The translations under genes and the position numbers were made by a program. Positions 24,684 through 36,567 of a stretch of 64,000 nucleotides of DNA are shown here, piece after piece. Origin of the DNA: Trichoplax sp. H2 (taxonomy: Eukaryota; Placozoa; Uniplacotomia; Trichoplacea). The notes below the pieces were generated by a model. That model ran no database searches. It saw nothing but the letters and a program-made list of their open reading frames with translations, and was not told the origin of the DNA. The DNA is taken from NCBI GenBank assembly GCA_003344405.1, contig NOWV01000098.1:212783-276782 (forward strand). The letters run 5' to 3'. Positions within the stretch are counted from its first letter, which is position 1; each line of letters begins with the position of its first letter.

Positions 24684-25970
24684 GTACTGTCAACGTCTGA
24701 AATGCGGCCTAAAAGCGCTTTAAATCAAGACATGAATGAAATTGGAGTATAATTTTATATAAAAATGATCAATTTGATAATTACGTATGCTCGCATTGAT
24801 CTGAAAATGATTGCGAAAAAGTAAAAATTTTATACTGGAGCGTAAATTTTATTCTAAGATTCAATCTTTAGTTCATTACTTGTGAATTCTGATTCACATT
24901 GTACATGTGTTATACTGTTCGTCTTTGACTATAGCTTTTATGCAATATTTCATTGTGAATGTCAGACTGATCTATGTCCAATATGACTATTGCATGTTAA
25001 AATTTAAAATTTATATTGTCTAAAATAAAAGCTATTTGCTGGAAATATGTACCGCTGCATAGCTACTCAGTAGTTCAAGCGTGCATGTCTGATCTTAGTA
25101 AGCTACCATTATACGCGTATGGCATGAACAATAAGAACTTGCAGTGATCACATTAAATCCATAAGCAGGGGTATCTTATATAATTATCGGAAACAATTCA
25201 CTTTCTAGGCTAAAGCTACATTTGTGGTACCTTTTTAATGAAATTATCCTACCGTATCAATTAATCCCTAAAGGTATTAGAAGCTACGGAATTAACAAAT
25301 TTGTTCACGAATTTGATTTATCAAATTCCAATAGCTACATGCCATTTGGGTAACAAAAAAAACTCATAATAATCGCAAAATAAATCCGTAATTCCATTTC
25401 CAATACATTTATTTAAAAGTGAATTAGTGAGTCATTACATTATCCAAGATACTAACACATGTCAAATCGAAAGCAATCGAAATTCTATTCAGTATTCACA
25501 GACAACACTTCTACAAAGCCATTACAACGTAGGTTATATCGTAGTTATGATAAAATGAACATTAACTGTGGGTAGGGCAAACGATATCAATGCAGAAAAA
25601 AGTATCATTCAAATGATCGGAAACCAAAATAACAAGCCGAGATATTTTCTTTTGTATTGAATACTTGTCCTTCTAAGTTGAAATAATTATGATCGAAAAT
25701 AATGTACGAATAGAAAAATAGAATAAACATGTTACAATATGATATTTGTATATGATTGAAGATAACATAATAAACGATGTATGTATGCGCTCAGGTAACA
25801 GTTTTAAATATTAAAGTTAGCTTGTCTGAGGGAATTATGAAAAGGTCTCAGTAGTATCATTAAAAATAATATAAAATAAAATTTTTACGTTACAATTATG
25901 CTGTGTACTGCTAATGTATCTCGTGCGATATCTCGATCAGTTTGAGAGGTTAAAATCCTAAACCAGCAAG
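24684..25970. other. Convergent intergenic region
   Basis: About 1.3 kb between the TBC stop (+) and the PH/XYPPX stop (-). It is AT-rich with no open frame of note; AATAAA-type signals are frequent but cannot be assigned to either gene with certainty. Confidence 0.5.
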
Positions 25971-28052
25971 TTACCAAGAACCTGAACTTGAACTCGAGGA
26001 CGACGATGAGGACGAAGATGAGGACGAAGATGAGGAACGATGCAAAGCATCAGCAATTATGGCACCAGCGGCTACCCCCGCGACGAGTCCAACAGCAGCT
26101 CCCTTTCCAGCTCCACCCCCACCACGATGATGATGATGATGCTCAGTAACAACAGTAACGCCACCCGTTGGCTGAGGTGGTGGAGCCTGCTGAGCTTGAG
26201 GTGGATAGGCACCTTGTGGGTAGTATCCACCTTGTTGCGGATAAGCGCCTTGTGGAGGATATCCACCTTGCTGAGGGTATGCTCCTTGTTGCGGATATTG
26301 ACCTGGCTGAGGAGGATATTGACCAGGTTGCGGAGGATACTGACCAGGTTGAGGAGGATACTGGCCAGGTTGAGGAGGGTACTGGCCAGGTTGAGGAGGA
26401 GGATACTGACCAGGGTATCCGGCAGGATTTTGAGGAGGGTAACCTGGTAATTGACCTCCAGCGTATGGAGGAGGTTGAGCAGGTGGAGCGGATTGCTCTT
26501 TGAATCATAATTAAATAAATCCATTAATCCTTCATAAAATTAAAACTCTTGACTTGGGATTGAAGGGTAATACGGTATTACATATACATTTTACTGATGA
26601 TGATACTTACTTGGCTTTTTTTCTTTCTTGCCCTTATCCTTTTTACTTGGTAAAGCGTTCTAAAGAAAGAATATCAATTGATTATATACTTATTGAGAGA
26701 ATAAGTTGCTACCAGCTATTTGATGCTAGTGTATATCTTTATAGGTAATATAATACCGCTATAAGCGATGACAACTCCAGAATGTTTACATAATCTGGTA
26801 AATAATATATTACGCACTGCAGCATATATTAGAAATTTATGTCGATTGCTTAACATCAGCTTTGTCAGTCGTAATCATTACAATTTAATTCTCGCTGTTA
26901 TTCATGTTAACGACACAAATAATCCGTTCGAAACTCACCATTAAAGCTTCCCTGGTACGCTCGATTTGTTCTTTCCAGAACCTATTGAGATATTAATACC
27001 AAAATATCTTTAAGTCAGGCTTTATAAGACAATAACATGAAATTCCTTAGTACAATCAAAATATGTACACATTGCAGTTTGTGTGATTGTTCCTTGTGAA
27101 TCTAGAGACTTGAAAGTGGTCCATAAACATAATCGTAATTTATTATTTCTAAAAGTTATCATTAGTAATTTGCATTTCTGACAGTAAACTACTAAATAGC
27201 GTGAAAGGTAGTTGTGTTGAATAAAATATATATATAATTGGTCAACTGTGAGAAATCATGAAAGTTACATATAACTTTCTGCCAAGTTTTTCCGAGGATT
27301 GACGTAATAACAAATTGTAAAGATACATGCTGATAAATTATACTGTAAGTAAAAATTTTACCATTACAATCTACTGCGATAAAGATATTTACTAACAGTA
27401 TATCAACGAAGTAAAACGGACGTCTGCAAAAATAATGAGGATCTATAAGGATTTTGTGCATTTCGGAACTCTACCGTGTAATATATCAATTGTTCGTTCC
27501 TAATTAACGGAAATTATATCATTGAGAGCTACAAGTGTAATAGTATCTAAGTGTGAATGATGACATAAGAATAATTATAAGCAATGTTGAATGTTGCTCT
27601 TGTAACGCATGAGCCCTAATCTGTGAACTTTGAAATACGAGTATTAACTCCTGTTTGGCAAACCAGTTATCAATCTTTTGTACTATAGCCTATTAGAGAC
27701 CATAAGCTTGCTATAGAACTTATTGACCATAACGATTGAATAATATCATATTCATAAATTGAAATACCACTACGGCATACTATACTACTATACTAGTCGT
27801 ACTTTGCTTCCTCTGGCGAATTCATTAGAAATACTGATTCTCTACCATCTTCTTCTCTCAGGATCATAACACTATTATTATTAGCACCACGAGGCAGTGG
27901 TTCACTAGGAGGAACACCAATTCGTAGGCTAACATCATCTTCTAAGATGTGCAATCTATCTTCTTCCTTGCCTCCTTTGCTATCAAAATAGGCAAACTCT
28001 CCATTCACTTTGAGTTCTATGTAGGTCGGCTTCCATTTTTTCCAAAATGTTG
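25971..28052 (-). CDS. PH-domain protein with XYPPX repeats, glycine zipper and poly-Ser tail (5' exon missing)
   Basis: Minus-strand exons 28052-27803, 26981-26939, 26659-26611 and 26497-25971 join in frame to 288 residues and a TAA. The first exon encodes PH-domain strands ([36 protein letters not shown]). The second supplies the closing helix with its invariant Trp ([14 protein letters not shown]). A lysine-rich linker ([12 protein letters not shown]) follows. Next come about a dozen tyrosine repeats of the types [13 protein letters not shown] and PQQGGY. After HHHHH and RGGGG there is a hydrophobic glycine-zipper segment ([19 protein letters not shown]). The tail has about 15 serines coded by alternating synonyms and ends GSW. 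The PH domain suggests phosphoinositide or membrane binding; the XYPPX part resembles regions of annexin A7 and related proteins that self-associate. Function is inferred only. The start exon, encoding strand one of the PH domain, was not located between 28052 and the tRNA. Confidence 0.82.
26100..26470 (-). repeat. Coding minisatellite for PPQPGQY-type repeats
   Basis: Tandem 18-24 bp units of CCTCAACCTGG(C/T)CAGTA(C/T) type on the minus strand. The central block, about 26285-26410, is most regular and changes gradually to QQGAY/QQGGY units toward the 3' end. Third-position changes outnumber amino-acid changes, which argues for selection on the peptide. Confidence 0.8.
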
Positions 28053-28205
28053 CTACATGATTAATAATAATACAGTCAAATATATACTTAATTGACAATC
28101 ACTAAAACAGTGTAATCTTAATCAGTATCTAAGTAATATAACGATATCGATGAGAAATGAAATGACTCCTTGATCAATTAGACGCCGTCCCGAAATAGCA
28201 ATGAA

Positions 28206-28486
28206 TGACGTAATTTGGCTGGGAATAGTTGCTGTACTGTACTGTACAGTACTGTACTTTATTTGTACTACAGTACAGTACGTAGAGACGGTAGAGTCTG
28301 GTACTGTACAAATCTTGGCATGCAAATGGAGGTGACGTCACGGCAGGTCATTTGACTGCGGAATACGGTACTGTACTGTACAGTATACGGTACGCAGTGT
28401 AAATGAACGTACTGTACACTGTACAGTCAGCCATCAGCAAGTGAGAAAAATAGATGATTAATGTGAAAAAGGTGAACTATGCAAAT
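28206..28486 (-). promoter_or_regulatory. Cluster of CRE-like and octamer motifs upstream of the PH/XYPPX gene
   Basis: The stretch contains a perfect CRE palindrome TGACGTCA (28333-28340), a CRE-like TGACGTAA (about 28206-28213) and two octamer ATGCAAAT motifs (28320-28327 and 28479-28486). GTAC palindromes are interspersed. It lies 150-430 bp upstream of the first recognised PH exon. In animals these motifs bind CREB/ATF-type bZIP and POU proteins. Binding and the promoter role are inferred from motifs only. Confidence 0.4.
28231..28428. repeat. GTAC-palindrome cluster
   Basis: Runs of GTACTGTACTGTACAGTAC at 28231-28258, ACAGTACAGTACGTA at about 28270 and ACTGTACACTGTACAG at about 28410. 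This is the same family as elsewhere in the window. These runs create accidental open frames rich in Tyr, Cys, Thr and Val that are not genes. Confidence 0.8.
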
Positions 28487-29192
28487 GTAAACGAGTTCAG
28501 TCTGGAACATGGTCTGGACAAAAGTGTGAATTAAGCGAGGAGACCGACCTTATGACCCATTACTACAAATAACAAAAATACGTTTTACAGAGGAAAGTAA
28601 GAGCTTCCGTGTTCTATAAACACATACACTTTGCATTCTATACAAATACCGTCAATGATTCAAAAATATATTGTCGTAGGATTAGGCTAGTATGATACTG
28701 AAGCTAGGAAAATGTTGTAGGTGAACGAAGAAGAAACTCTATGAAATTGATTTAATTCAAGGTGCCTTTACTATGCCACATCATTTATTTATGAAGTGAA
28801 CGGTTTATTCGAACATTATTTACTGTTGTTATCGGGAAGAGTGCTGTATGTATGAGGTCTACACTAGTACAGTATCTGTGCGACGATTTGACTCTTATTG
28901 AAACTAGACTACATCGCGTACTGTGATCAAATTGTACGACGTATACGCTTATTATCAAAAATGGGCCATGGGTAATAAAAGATTACCGTAGTAAAACAAG
29001 TAAACATGCCCGCAAGTAATTTTCCACCACACTGAAGGCCTGATAAATTAAATTGAATGATCAGGTAATATATACTGTACATTGTATAAGTAATGGCATC
29101 AGTACAGTATATTAAGGACTAAGACAGTGACACATCGCAATGAGCACCATGCAATAATAATCTAGTGTGCATCGATTAATGTACATCAACAG

Positions 29193-29640
29193 CGTACTGT
29201 AGTGTACACTGCTGTACAGTAGTTACTGTTATTAGTGTTAGTTTCTATTTATCACGCACGCTAAGCTTCATTTTCGACTAAAAAAGATCGAATTAGTAAT
29301 CTGTAGAGCTACAGTACTTAAAATTAATCTATCCATTTATAATATCAACTTCAACTCACTCAGACGTTGTGCCCAGGCTTCGCAAACGGCCATGATAAGG
29401 ATGAGAATACTTTCACTTGACTTTAAAAGTTCAAACCCAAATCGTGAACGAATCTTGATTAACTGATTATAGGGGAGAGCTGCTTCTCTTATTTTGCCGC
29501 ACCGTAACGTACGGTACTGTACTGAAATGTACTGTACACTGTACAGTACGCACTGTACTGTACAGTACTACAGTATAAAGGCAAAAAAATTTGTAGTGTA
29601 CTGAACTGTACCACAGTACTGTACTGTACAGTACACAGTA
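29193..29640. repeat. GTAC-palindrome cluster beside the tRNA gene
   Basis: Tracts at 29193-29220, and a dense one at about 29507-29640, ending immediately downstream of the tRNA-Leu 3' end (minus strand). A further short tract flanks its 5' side (29815-29839). Confidence 0.8.
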
Positions 29641-29643
29641 GCC

Positions 29644-29649
29644 AAAAAA
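29644..29649 (-). terminator. RNA polymerase III terminator of tRNA-Leu
   Basis: Six T residues on the minus strand, four bases past the discriminator end of the tRNA; a run of four or more T is the standard Pol III stop. Confidence 0.8.
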
Positions 29650-29653
29650 GATT

Positions 29654-29735
29654 ACCAGGAGTGGGGTTCGAACCCACGCGTGCATCTGCACATTGGATCT
29701 TAAGTCCAACGCCTTAACCACTCGGCCATCCTGGT
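29654..29735 (-). tRNA. tRNA-Leu (anticodon UAA)
   Basis: An 82-nt type II tRNA. The acceptor arms ACCAGGA (5') and TCCTGGT (3') pair fully. The D arm contains TGGCCGAGTGG, which is also the internal A box. The anticodon stem-loop is TTGGA-CTTAAGA-TCCAA, giving anticodon TAA. A long variable arm (TGTGCAGATGCACG) marks the Leu/Ser class, and the T arm GGGTTCGAACCC is also the B box. There is no intron and no encoded CCA, as usual for a eukaryotic nuclear gene. Confidence 0.97.
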
Positions 29736-30300
29736 TCGCACCTACCTCTTAAGGAAGAATTTTTATTTAAGAAAAATCTTATTCCTCATTATTCAGTATC
29801 CATATGCATTATGCAGTGTACACTGTACAGTACAGTACAATATATTATAGTAATTAAAGGAGAATAATACGGTATGAAAAGAGCTCCGGTTAATGAGTAC
29901 AGTACCACACAGATTGAGAGTATGACTACAATACGAGTTTATAATAATACCCATTATAATTATCAATTCCTTTTTTTATAGTCTTAGCCATGCTAGTAGC
30001 GAACTTTACGTGCATTTACAGACTTTTTACTATTCGTTTAAGTTGCAAATAAACAACAAACTTGCACGAACAGTCTTGAAATGGAAATTTATTTACATTG
30101 GTTACATTGATTTATGATGGTATTTATATACTGTAATAGTGCAACAGTAGAACTTAGAATAAACGTTCAATTCGAAAATTGAAACTAGAATTTATTTTAT
30201 GTAGCGATTGCTTTGTCATCTTATCTAATTGAAATTAGAATTTGAAATACAGTACAGTAAGTTAAGATGTTTACGGTAGTAATGCGCTATGAATTGAGTG

Positions 30301-30470
30301 CACAGTACTTTACGTACTGTACAGTACAGTACTGTAATACTGGATCAGGTCTAACTGGATGTACTGTACTGTACATTGTACAGTACTGCACATGAAGTTG
30401 CCCCAGATTGCCCCATCTCTTGTCCGATACCACTGTACTGTACTGTACTGTACAGTACAGTATAGTACAA
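30301..30470. repeat. GTAC-palindrome cluster
   Basis: Three tracts at 30301-30336, 30361-30389 and 30431-30470. The last contains four successive ACTGT units meeting the inverse ACAGT units, a hairpin with an arm of about 14 bp. Confidence 0.8.
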
Positions 30471-31277
30471 TACTTTACTACCGTGCTAAGTGTAGTTAGT
30501 GCTATACTGTATACTACTAGATATCCACTCACTATTTATACGTGTACATTGTACAGCCATTATGCATATCTAATCTAATTTAATCTAAGGATTTTACTTC
30601 AAATTAAATTGGGATACTGTAAACTTAAGTGAGTGTTCTAAAAAAGTGGCTATACAGTAGTTGCACGTCAGACCGGTCCTAACTGCAGTCATAAAGATTT
30701 CAAGATTTTTAGACCGTATCCACTACACTATGGCCTCAACGGCTCCACCCTCCTGCATTGGAGCCTGCTTATAATAGCGTAACGTTGTGCGTCGCATAGT
30801 GCCTTACAGTAATTGTGATAGCTTTGTTATTCAAAATCATTGTTACTCAGTTATTATGTTTTTTCTTGTAAATTGAATACCATTTCTTGCAATCTATGGC
30901 GAAAAAAGCAAAAATAACTCGCCGCCAGCAAAAGCGATGAAGAATAGAACGTACAAATTTTATGATTATAGAGCCAGAACAACGGTATTTGCTAAAATTC
31001 CAGTAATATAGCCTGTCCCCTTTAGTACGTTATTAGAAACATTTATTAGAGTTATGTATTTTAGATGTGAATCGATTCATCCAAAGAGACTGTAATATCC
31101 GATTACTCGTATAGTGCCTCCTATATTTTGAACAATAATTTTCTTTTTACAGTTCGCACGCTTGTTCAAAACACGAGCTATCTGATGTCAATTAAAATCC
31201 AATAATATATTTAAGAAATCTAGCAAAGCAGCCAACCTTTGGAGTCACAAAGCGATGGCATTTTGTTCTCATTCTAG
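30471..31277. other. Intergenic region upstream of the PH-SH2 adaptor gene
   Basis: No coding signal recognised. The adaptor's promoter and first exon, which should supply the start codon, probably lie here or within the 30 kb palindrome zone. Confidence 0.4.
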
Positions 31278-34200
31278 GTACAGCTTTGAATCTGATGGAA
31301 ATAAACCAGCGAATCAAGGTAGACTAAAGCATTACGCCGTATCGGTTTCACATAAACTACCCAAAAAATAAAATTAAAAAAAAATATCTTAATTATACTG
31401 CCAATAGACTAATCTTTTCCGAGATTAACTAAAAATACGGCGCGTTATAGTACTGTCTGATTTGAATGATATGCTTCATTATTACGCTTCGGAGGGTGGT
31501 ACTATCGTTGTTTACTTTACTATTTACATTAGTCACTCATTTCGTGATATACCTCCCTCCCAATCGAACTCTAGAAATACTCGTAATTCATAACTATACT
31601 TGGCTCTCGATTATTATCGTTTCTAAGATTTTTTGGAGACTTTAAAATTCCCTGATGCCAATTTAGTATTGAACAATTCTGAAGACAATATATCACTATT
31701 CTAGATAATTTGGCTACGCAGGACGCATCTGTTCAACATTTAATGAGTTATTATCAATGTCGTCATTATGGATGGATTAAGAAACAAGGCGGTAATCATA
31801 AAAATTGTAAGTCATGATTAAATTTCAATTTTTCAAACTTCTAAAATTTTACCGATCTAATACCGAAAATTTTTATATCATAAAAAATAGCAAGACTTAG
31901 TGCAGAAGTAATAAACAGTGTATTCCTATACAATATTTATTTTGAAGGCATTAGTTGGAATTAAGTCATAAAGAAAATAAGAAATTAATTTTTAGAGCAA
32001 GTATACTGAAATCCTAGTTGTTAACAATACGGTAGAATTGGTGCTCACTGGAATTGGTAGATTTTAAAATGTAGTGGCAACGAATTACATGTTCTTTGGT
32101 TTAACAACAAGCGTTACAAAATGCTGACATTATAATAACTTCTGTATGCATAGCATCTTTAAAGCAAATATAGTAAATATTATGTCATACGAATTTACAG
32201 GGAAAACTCGGTTCATGATATTGTGTCAGGGATGCTTATATTACTATGAGAACGAACAATCAGTCAAACCGAAAGGCCATGTTGTCCTTAATAACTACAG
32301 GTTCGATATAACTGTTACAGCAGTTGGTGCACTGTACAACCATTTCATGTTATATTTAACACCATAGTAGTACTTACGCCATGCTGCCGAATATAAATAA
32401 ATTTTAATTGTTAGATTATATTTATTAGTCAAAATATCCATCAAACCGTGGATATTCATTAATATAGCGGTATTGCCTTTAATTTCTACTATTAAATACA
32501 CCTTTCATACCGCAACGAAAACTATCTTTTGATATCTACTATACACTACATCATGAACGAGAACAGAGCCTGTCCAGCTCCAGAAATGAGAAAAATGCCA
32601 TGGGTTTTTAAATTACTACATCTTCATCCGTGCATGAGGACGTACTACGTCTCCTGTAAAAATAGAGATGAAATGCTGGTAATTATAATTATTTAAATGA
32701 TATCACATAATATTTCGTGAGTCCAATACCTGCACTTAGGTGGGAATGAGAAATACAGTGGCTGTGAGAAAATCTTTATAGTCTTTCATATTAACATTTG
32801 TAGCGCTGTTCTTATTATCATTTAATAAACTTCAGATTAATTTAAAAGTCATTATTTTTAATATGTTATGCTGTCACGTATACGTGTACAATTACGTACT
32901 ATGATACTATGCAAGTTATCTAACTGTTAGTGCTAGTTGACTTTAAGAAACACTTTGTATTCGAATGAAATTAGCCGAATCAAAATTAATCCGCTATTTA
33001 TACATAAGATGATTTATCAGTAAGCATTATCTTCCACTCTTCACATTGTTCCTATTTCTGCAAATATCTTGTCAGCGTTGGATCGAAATGATCGGGAAAG
33101 ACATTGAAGTTTATTGTAGCAGTGATGACTGGTAATACTTTTAATGATAATGGTAAAATAAAATTAGGAACGTTGCTTCTGTAACTATACGCTAGTAGCT
33201 ATCCACTTAAATATTTAACTATATTTTCTTTTTATGATATTATTGGAATAAAATAATATCACTTTGTTGAATTATTTAAAACATACAGCGAACAATGATC
33301 GGACATTTTTAGATTTGTTTTCTACGTAAGATAAATAGTTTATTAAGGTGAAGTTACCTAAAGGTAAACCAGGTTCTCGGTTGGTAATTCTTGTGTACAG
33401 GGGTCACGGATATGAAAAATATGATGAAGAAAGCAATCCAGAAAACCAAAGAAGAAATTACTTTCAAGAAAGCGAAATTCCTGTAAATATAAATGATAAT
33501 CCACCAACTGCGACAGAATCTAGTAAGTAGATGTATTGGTCTTAGTAACTAAATGCTTTCAATCCTATAGACTTATTTGTTTTTCAAATTCATTTATCAA
33601 GGTGACATGATAAATTTCAATTATGACCAACAGATTGACGGGATAATTAAATCTAAAGAGTAAGGAATGGCTATAGCTCGTAATAGCGATAGTTGATTTT
33701 TTCAATAGACTACGATATACAGTTTATAATTATACAAAATAATATTATTTCAAACCAATCTGATCAAGTTATAAACAAGTATATCATCGTCAATTAAAAT
33801 GGATATAGTCATTAAAAGAAGGCCACTTAAGAATATTTAAGATACTATATACTACATTACACAAAGTATTTTCATTAATGAATTTAATGTGTTATACGGT
33901 ACCGTACAAACGGTTACGATGAAACTGGAGATGATAAAGTTTTCTTAAGAAGATCTTATAATCATAGCATACGAACGTATGAAAATTCGTTGGTATCGAA
34001 GGTCTTGACTAATGCATATGTCGACTTCGATAACGTACAATAGTAATAAAGTGGGTATATCATTTCTTTTAAAGCACTGATTCGATACGCTGTAGCAGTT
34101 TCAGTAATTAAACAAGGATTTTCGTTGATCCATTTGATGTTTGCTTTGCATAATATCCTAAAATTTATAATTTAATTTTTGAAGTTTCTTCCACGAATAT

Positions 34201-35769
34201 CAAGTTGCACATCACAGTTCCTTGAAGCCATGGCAAACGGTATAATAACTATTGAAATTTTGGAAGAATTAAAGTTAATTAAAAGTAACAATTATTTAAA
34301 TTAAGCGTAATAGGTATATACGATTGAAGTCAAATTGCCGCATACTGCAAGATAGCTACCATTACCCTATTATGTTATCATATATTGCAGAAGCTGTATC
34401 TTGTGCTATTCGAATAGCCTAATGTCTACAGTATACAGTACAGCGCTATAATTGTTAGAGTGTTAGATTGTGCATCAATGCCATATATTACTATATAAAT
34501 TATTAGTCAGTTGTACTAATTAGGAGTAGTACGAATCTTCAATATCGTGGCTAGTATTAATTAATTAACGCTAGATACAGTAGTGATACACAACACCGTC
34601 TTGGTTATTTATTAAATGGGCTACTTAATAATTTCTTTTGAGGGAATTTAGTACTCCATGATTATTACTATATCACGGGTTGACTCAGGATTTTAGTCGC
34701 TAGAGACATACAGAATAGATTAAAGCGAGTCCAGTAAATCAAACTTTGTTGTAGCGCTATAATAAGTACTTTAATATGAAAATCAGTGAGTTTATTACAT
34801 AAAACCGGCAATGCAGTTAATTTGATATTGTTAATCTTACAGTACAGCCAGCGGGTAGCAAAGTAAGATATTAAATTGAATGGTCTAGTCAACGATTTTA
34901 TGCAGTGATACTGAATTTATCGTAACACTCTGATCAGAATGTTACAGTGAATTGGTTTTGCTTGATTTTCTTAATGAGTAAATATTGTTATTGCAGGAGT
35001 TATCACAAACTTCACAAATAGACAAATTACATTATTTACCAAAGTCAACATTTATAGGAAAAGCTGATGTAAGCCAAGCCTTAAGGTAAGTTTTTCACTT
35101 GCAAATGGTAACTCCTTTATTAAACCTGGTGGCAAAAAATTGATTTAATTTCTTGAGTTTGTTTCTACATTGGTTCACTTTGATGAATTTACGATATACT
35201 GTATTACGTGCTCACGATAGTAAATCAACATAAATTCTTCTTCATTAGACTATTATACCACCAACCGTTTCAGGAAGGGCTCTATTTAATTCGAGAAGGC
35301 AAAACTTCCATAAATACCACTATGCAAAATATGGTAAGGTTGTTATTTTTCAACCCTAAAACAGTATCCTTCATTTTGAAATATTGAGACGTAAAATTGA
35401 GGCGCTGTCATGTTCAATTTCAATAGATATTGACTGTAGGCACTGAAGATGTTCCATTACATTTTAGGATACTATATTTTAGTGTAAGTTCGTGAATTAA
35501 TTATATTTATTTTATATTGTTCGGGCTGCAACACTAGTTAGAATTAGTACAATGGAAAGGTACCACTCTCAGTTGCACAAATCTAATACTATATTTCATT
35601 ATTAGTAATATCTATTACTTTAAAATCATTTCCATTTTATTTCTAGGATAAGGGATGGACTCTAGATAGGTCTTGCTGGTTTGAAAGACTAGATCAACTG
35701 ATACGATATTATCATCATAACAGTTTACCGAACTGTTTATGTAAGCTGACTCGAGCATACTCTTCGTAA
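31278..35769 (+). CDS. SH3BP2-like adaptor with PH and SH2 domains (start exon not found)
   Basis: Exons 31722-31806, 32201-32300, 32567-32678, 33076-33131, 33401-33522, 35022-35085, 35249-35333, 35427-35483 and 35647-35769 give 267 codons plus TAA in one frame. A probable extra 5' exon, 31278-31318 (TALNLMEINQRIK), ends in the matching phase. The PH domain begins GWIKKQGGNHKNWKTRFMIL, continues CLYYYENE and YYVSCKNRDEML, and closes with the Trp helix RWIEMIGKDIEVY. A short acidic linker with GYEKYDEES follows. The SH2 domain carries the phosphotyrosine-binding Arg in GLYLIREGKTS and ends with YYHHNSLPNCLCKL. PH followed by a C-terminal SH2 with LPKSTF before it matches vertebrate SH3BP2 (3BP2), a cytoplasmic adaptor in tyrosine-kinase signalling. 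The long proline-rich centre of vertebrate 3BP2 is nearly absent. Some boundaries are ambiguous: 33401 was chosen over 33348 and 35022 over 34997 because only these preserve frame. An open piece at 33602-33659 may be an alternative exon. Confidence 0.8.
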
Positions 35770-36567
35770 AAGATAATATACTATATTCCTATCGCTGCAC
35801 TGGATTACATATTTCTTTCCTATTTTTAAGAAATGGAAGGTGAATTTTGTACTGACCAGGATAATGCTTTGAGTACATGTACGCGTGCACCGCAAATTAT
35901 GTACAATCAATCTACGATGCAGTAGATTGCAATAGTTTTGTTATACGACCTTATCATTAAACATTATATCGAATTTTGGTGTTAGAAGAATGTTCATAGT
36001 AACGTAATCTAGTTATTATGCCTCGAGCACTGAAATAACAGCATAAGCGCGTATTGTAAAGATACTAGAATGCATTGTTGAGCGATTGAAACATACAAAT
36101 ATTACTGTAGTTTGTGTACTGTACATACTGAAGAAAAGAGATTAAGTATAGAATAGGATACTTAAAGACTGCAAGTAGTTTACCGCCTTTGATGAAATAG
36201 CAACCAACGATACATATTATATTTGTTATATTTACTGTGGAAATATTTTTATTTACGATGCTATCCGTTTTAGTTAAAACCGACTTCTATCATATAAATG
36301 TCTATAACTGCTGCTAACAAATAAACTTTTAAGAAATTTCTTATAACTTAATCGCAGTCGTTCAGAACCGTCCAATGACAACCCAATACAGTATGCTATA
36401 AGTACTCGTATAGTTGATCACTGCAAAAATAATTTTTACAGTCTTGAGCTAACATTAACATAAAGATTTCAATAGTGTATCGTAACAAATATTAAATATT
36501 GCAAGGCGACTTTTATCCAGATTTCATCAAAATATACTGCTTCTCGTTCACTCTAACGTCACATTGC
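35770..36567. other. Convergent intergenic region
   Basis: About 0.8 kb between the adaptor stop and the stop of the minus-strand 182-residue gene. No open frame or structural RNA was recognised. Confidence 0.5.

Noticed and set aside
26040-26524. Long Arg/Leu-rich or Ser-rich open frames over the XYPPX repeat, on both strands
   Set aside because: They are other frames of the repetitive coding exon. The YPPQPGQ frame is the one continued by in-phase exons of a PH domain.
28122-30532. Several open frames of 60-85 codons rich in Tyr, Cys, Thr, Val and Ser on the minus strand
   Set aside because: They are read through GTAC palindrome tracts, one overlaps the tRNA-Leu gene, and none has splice signals or a domain.
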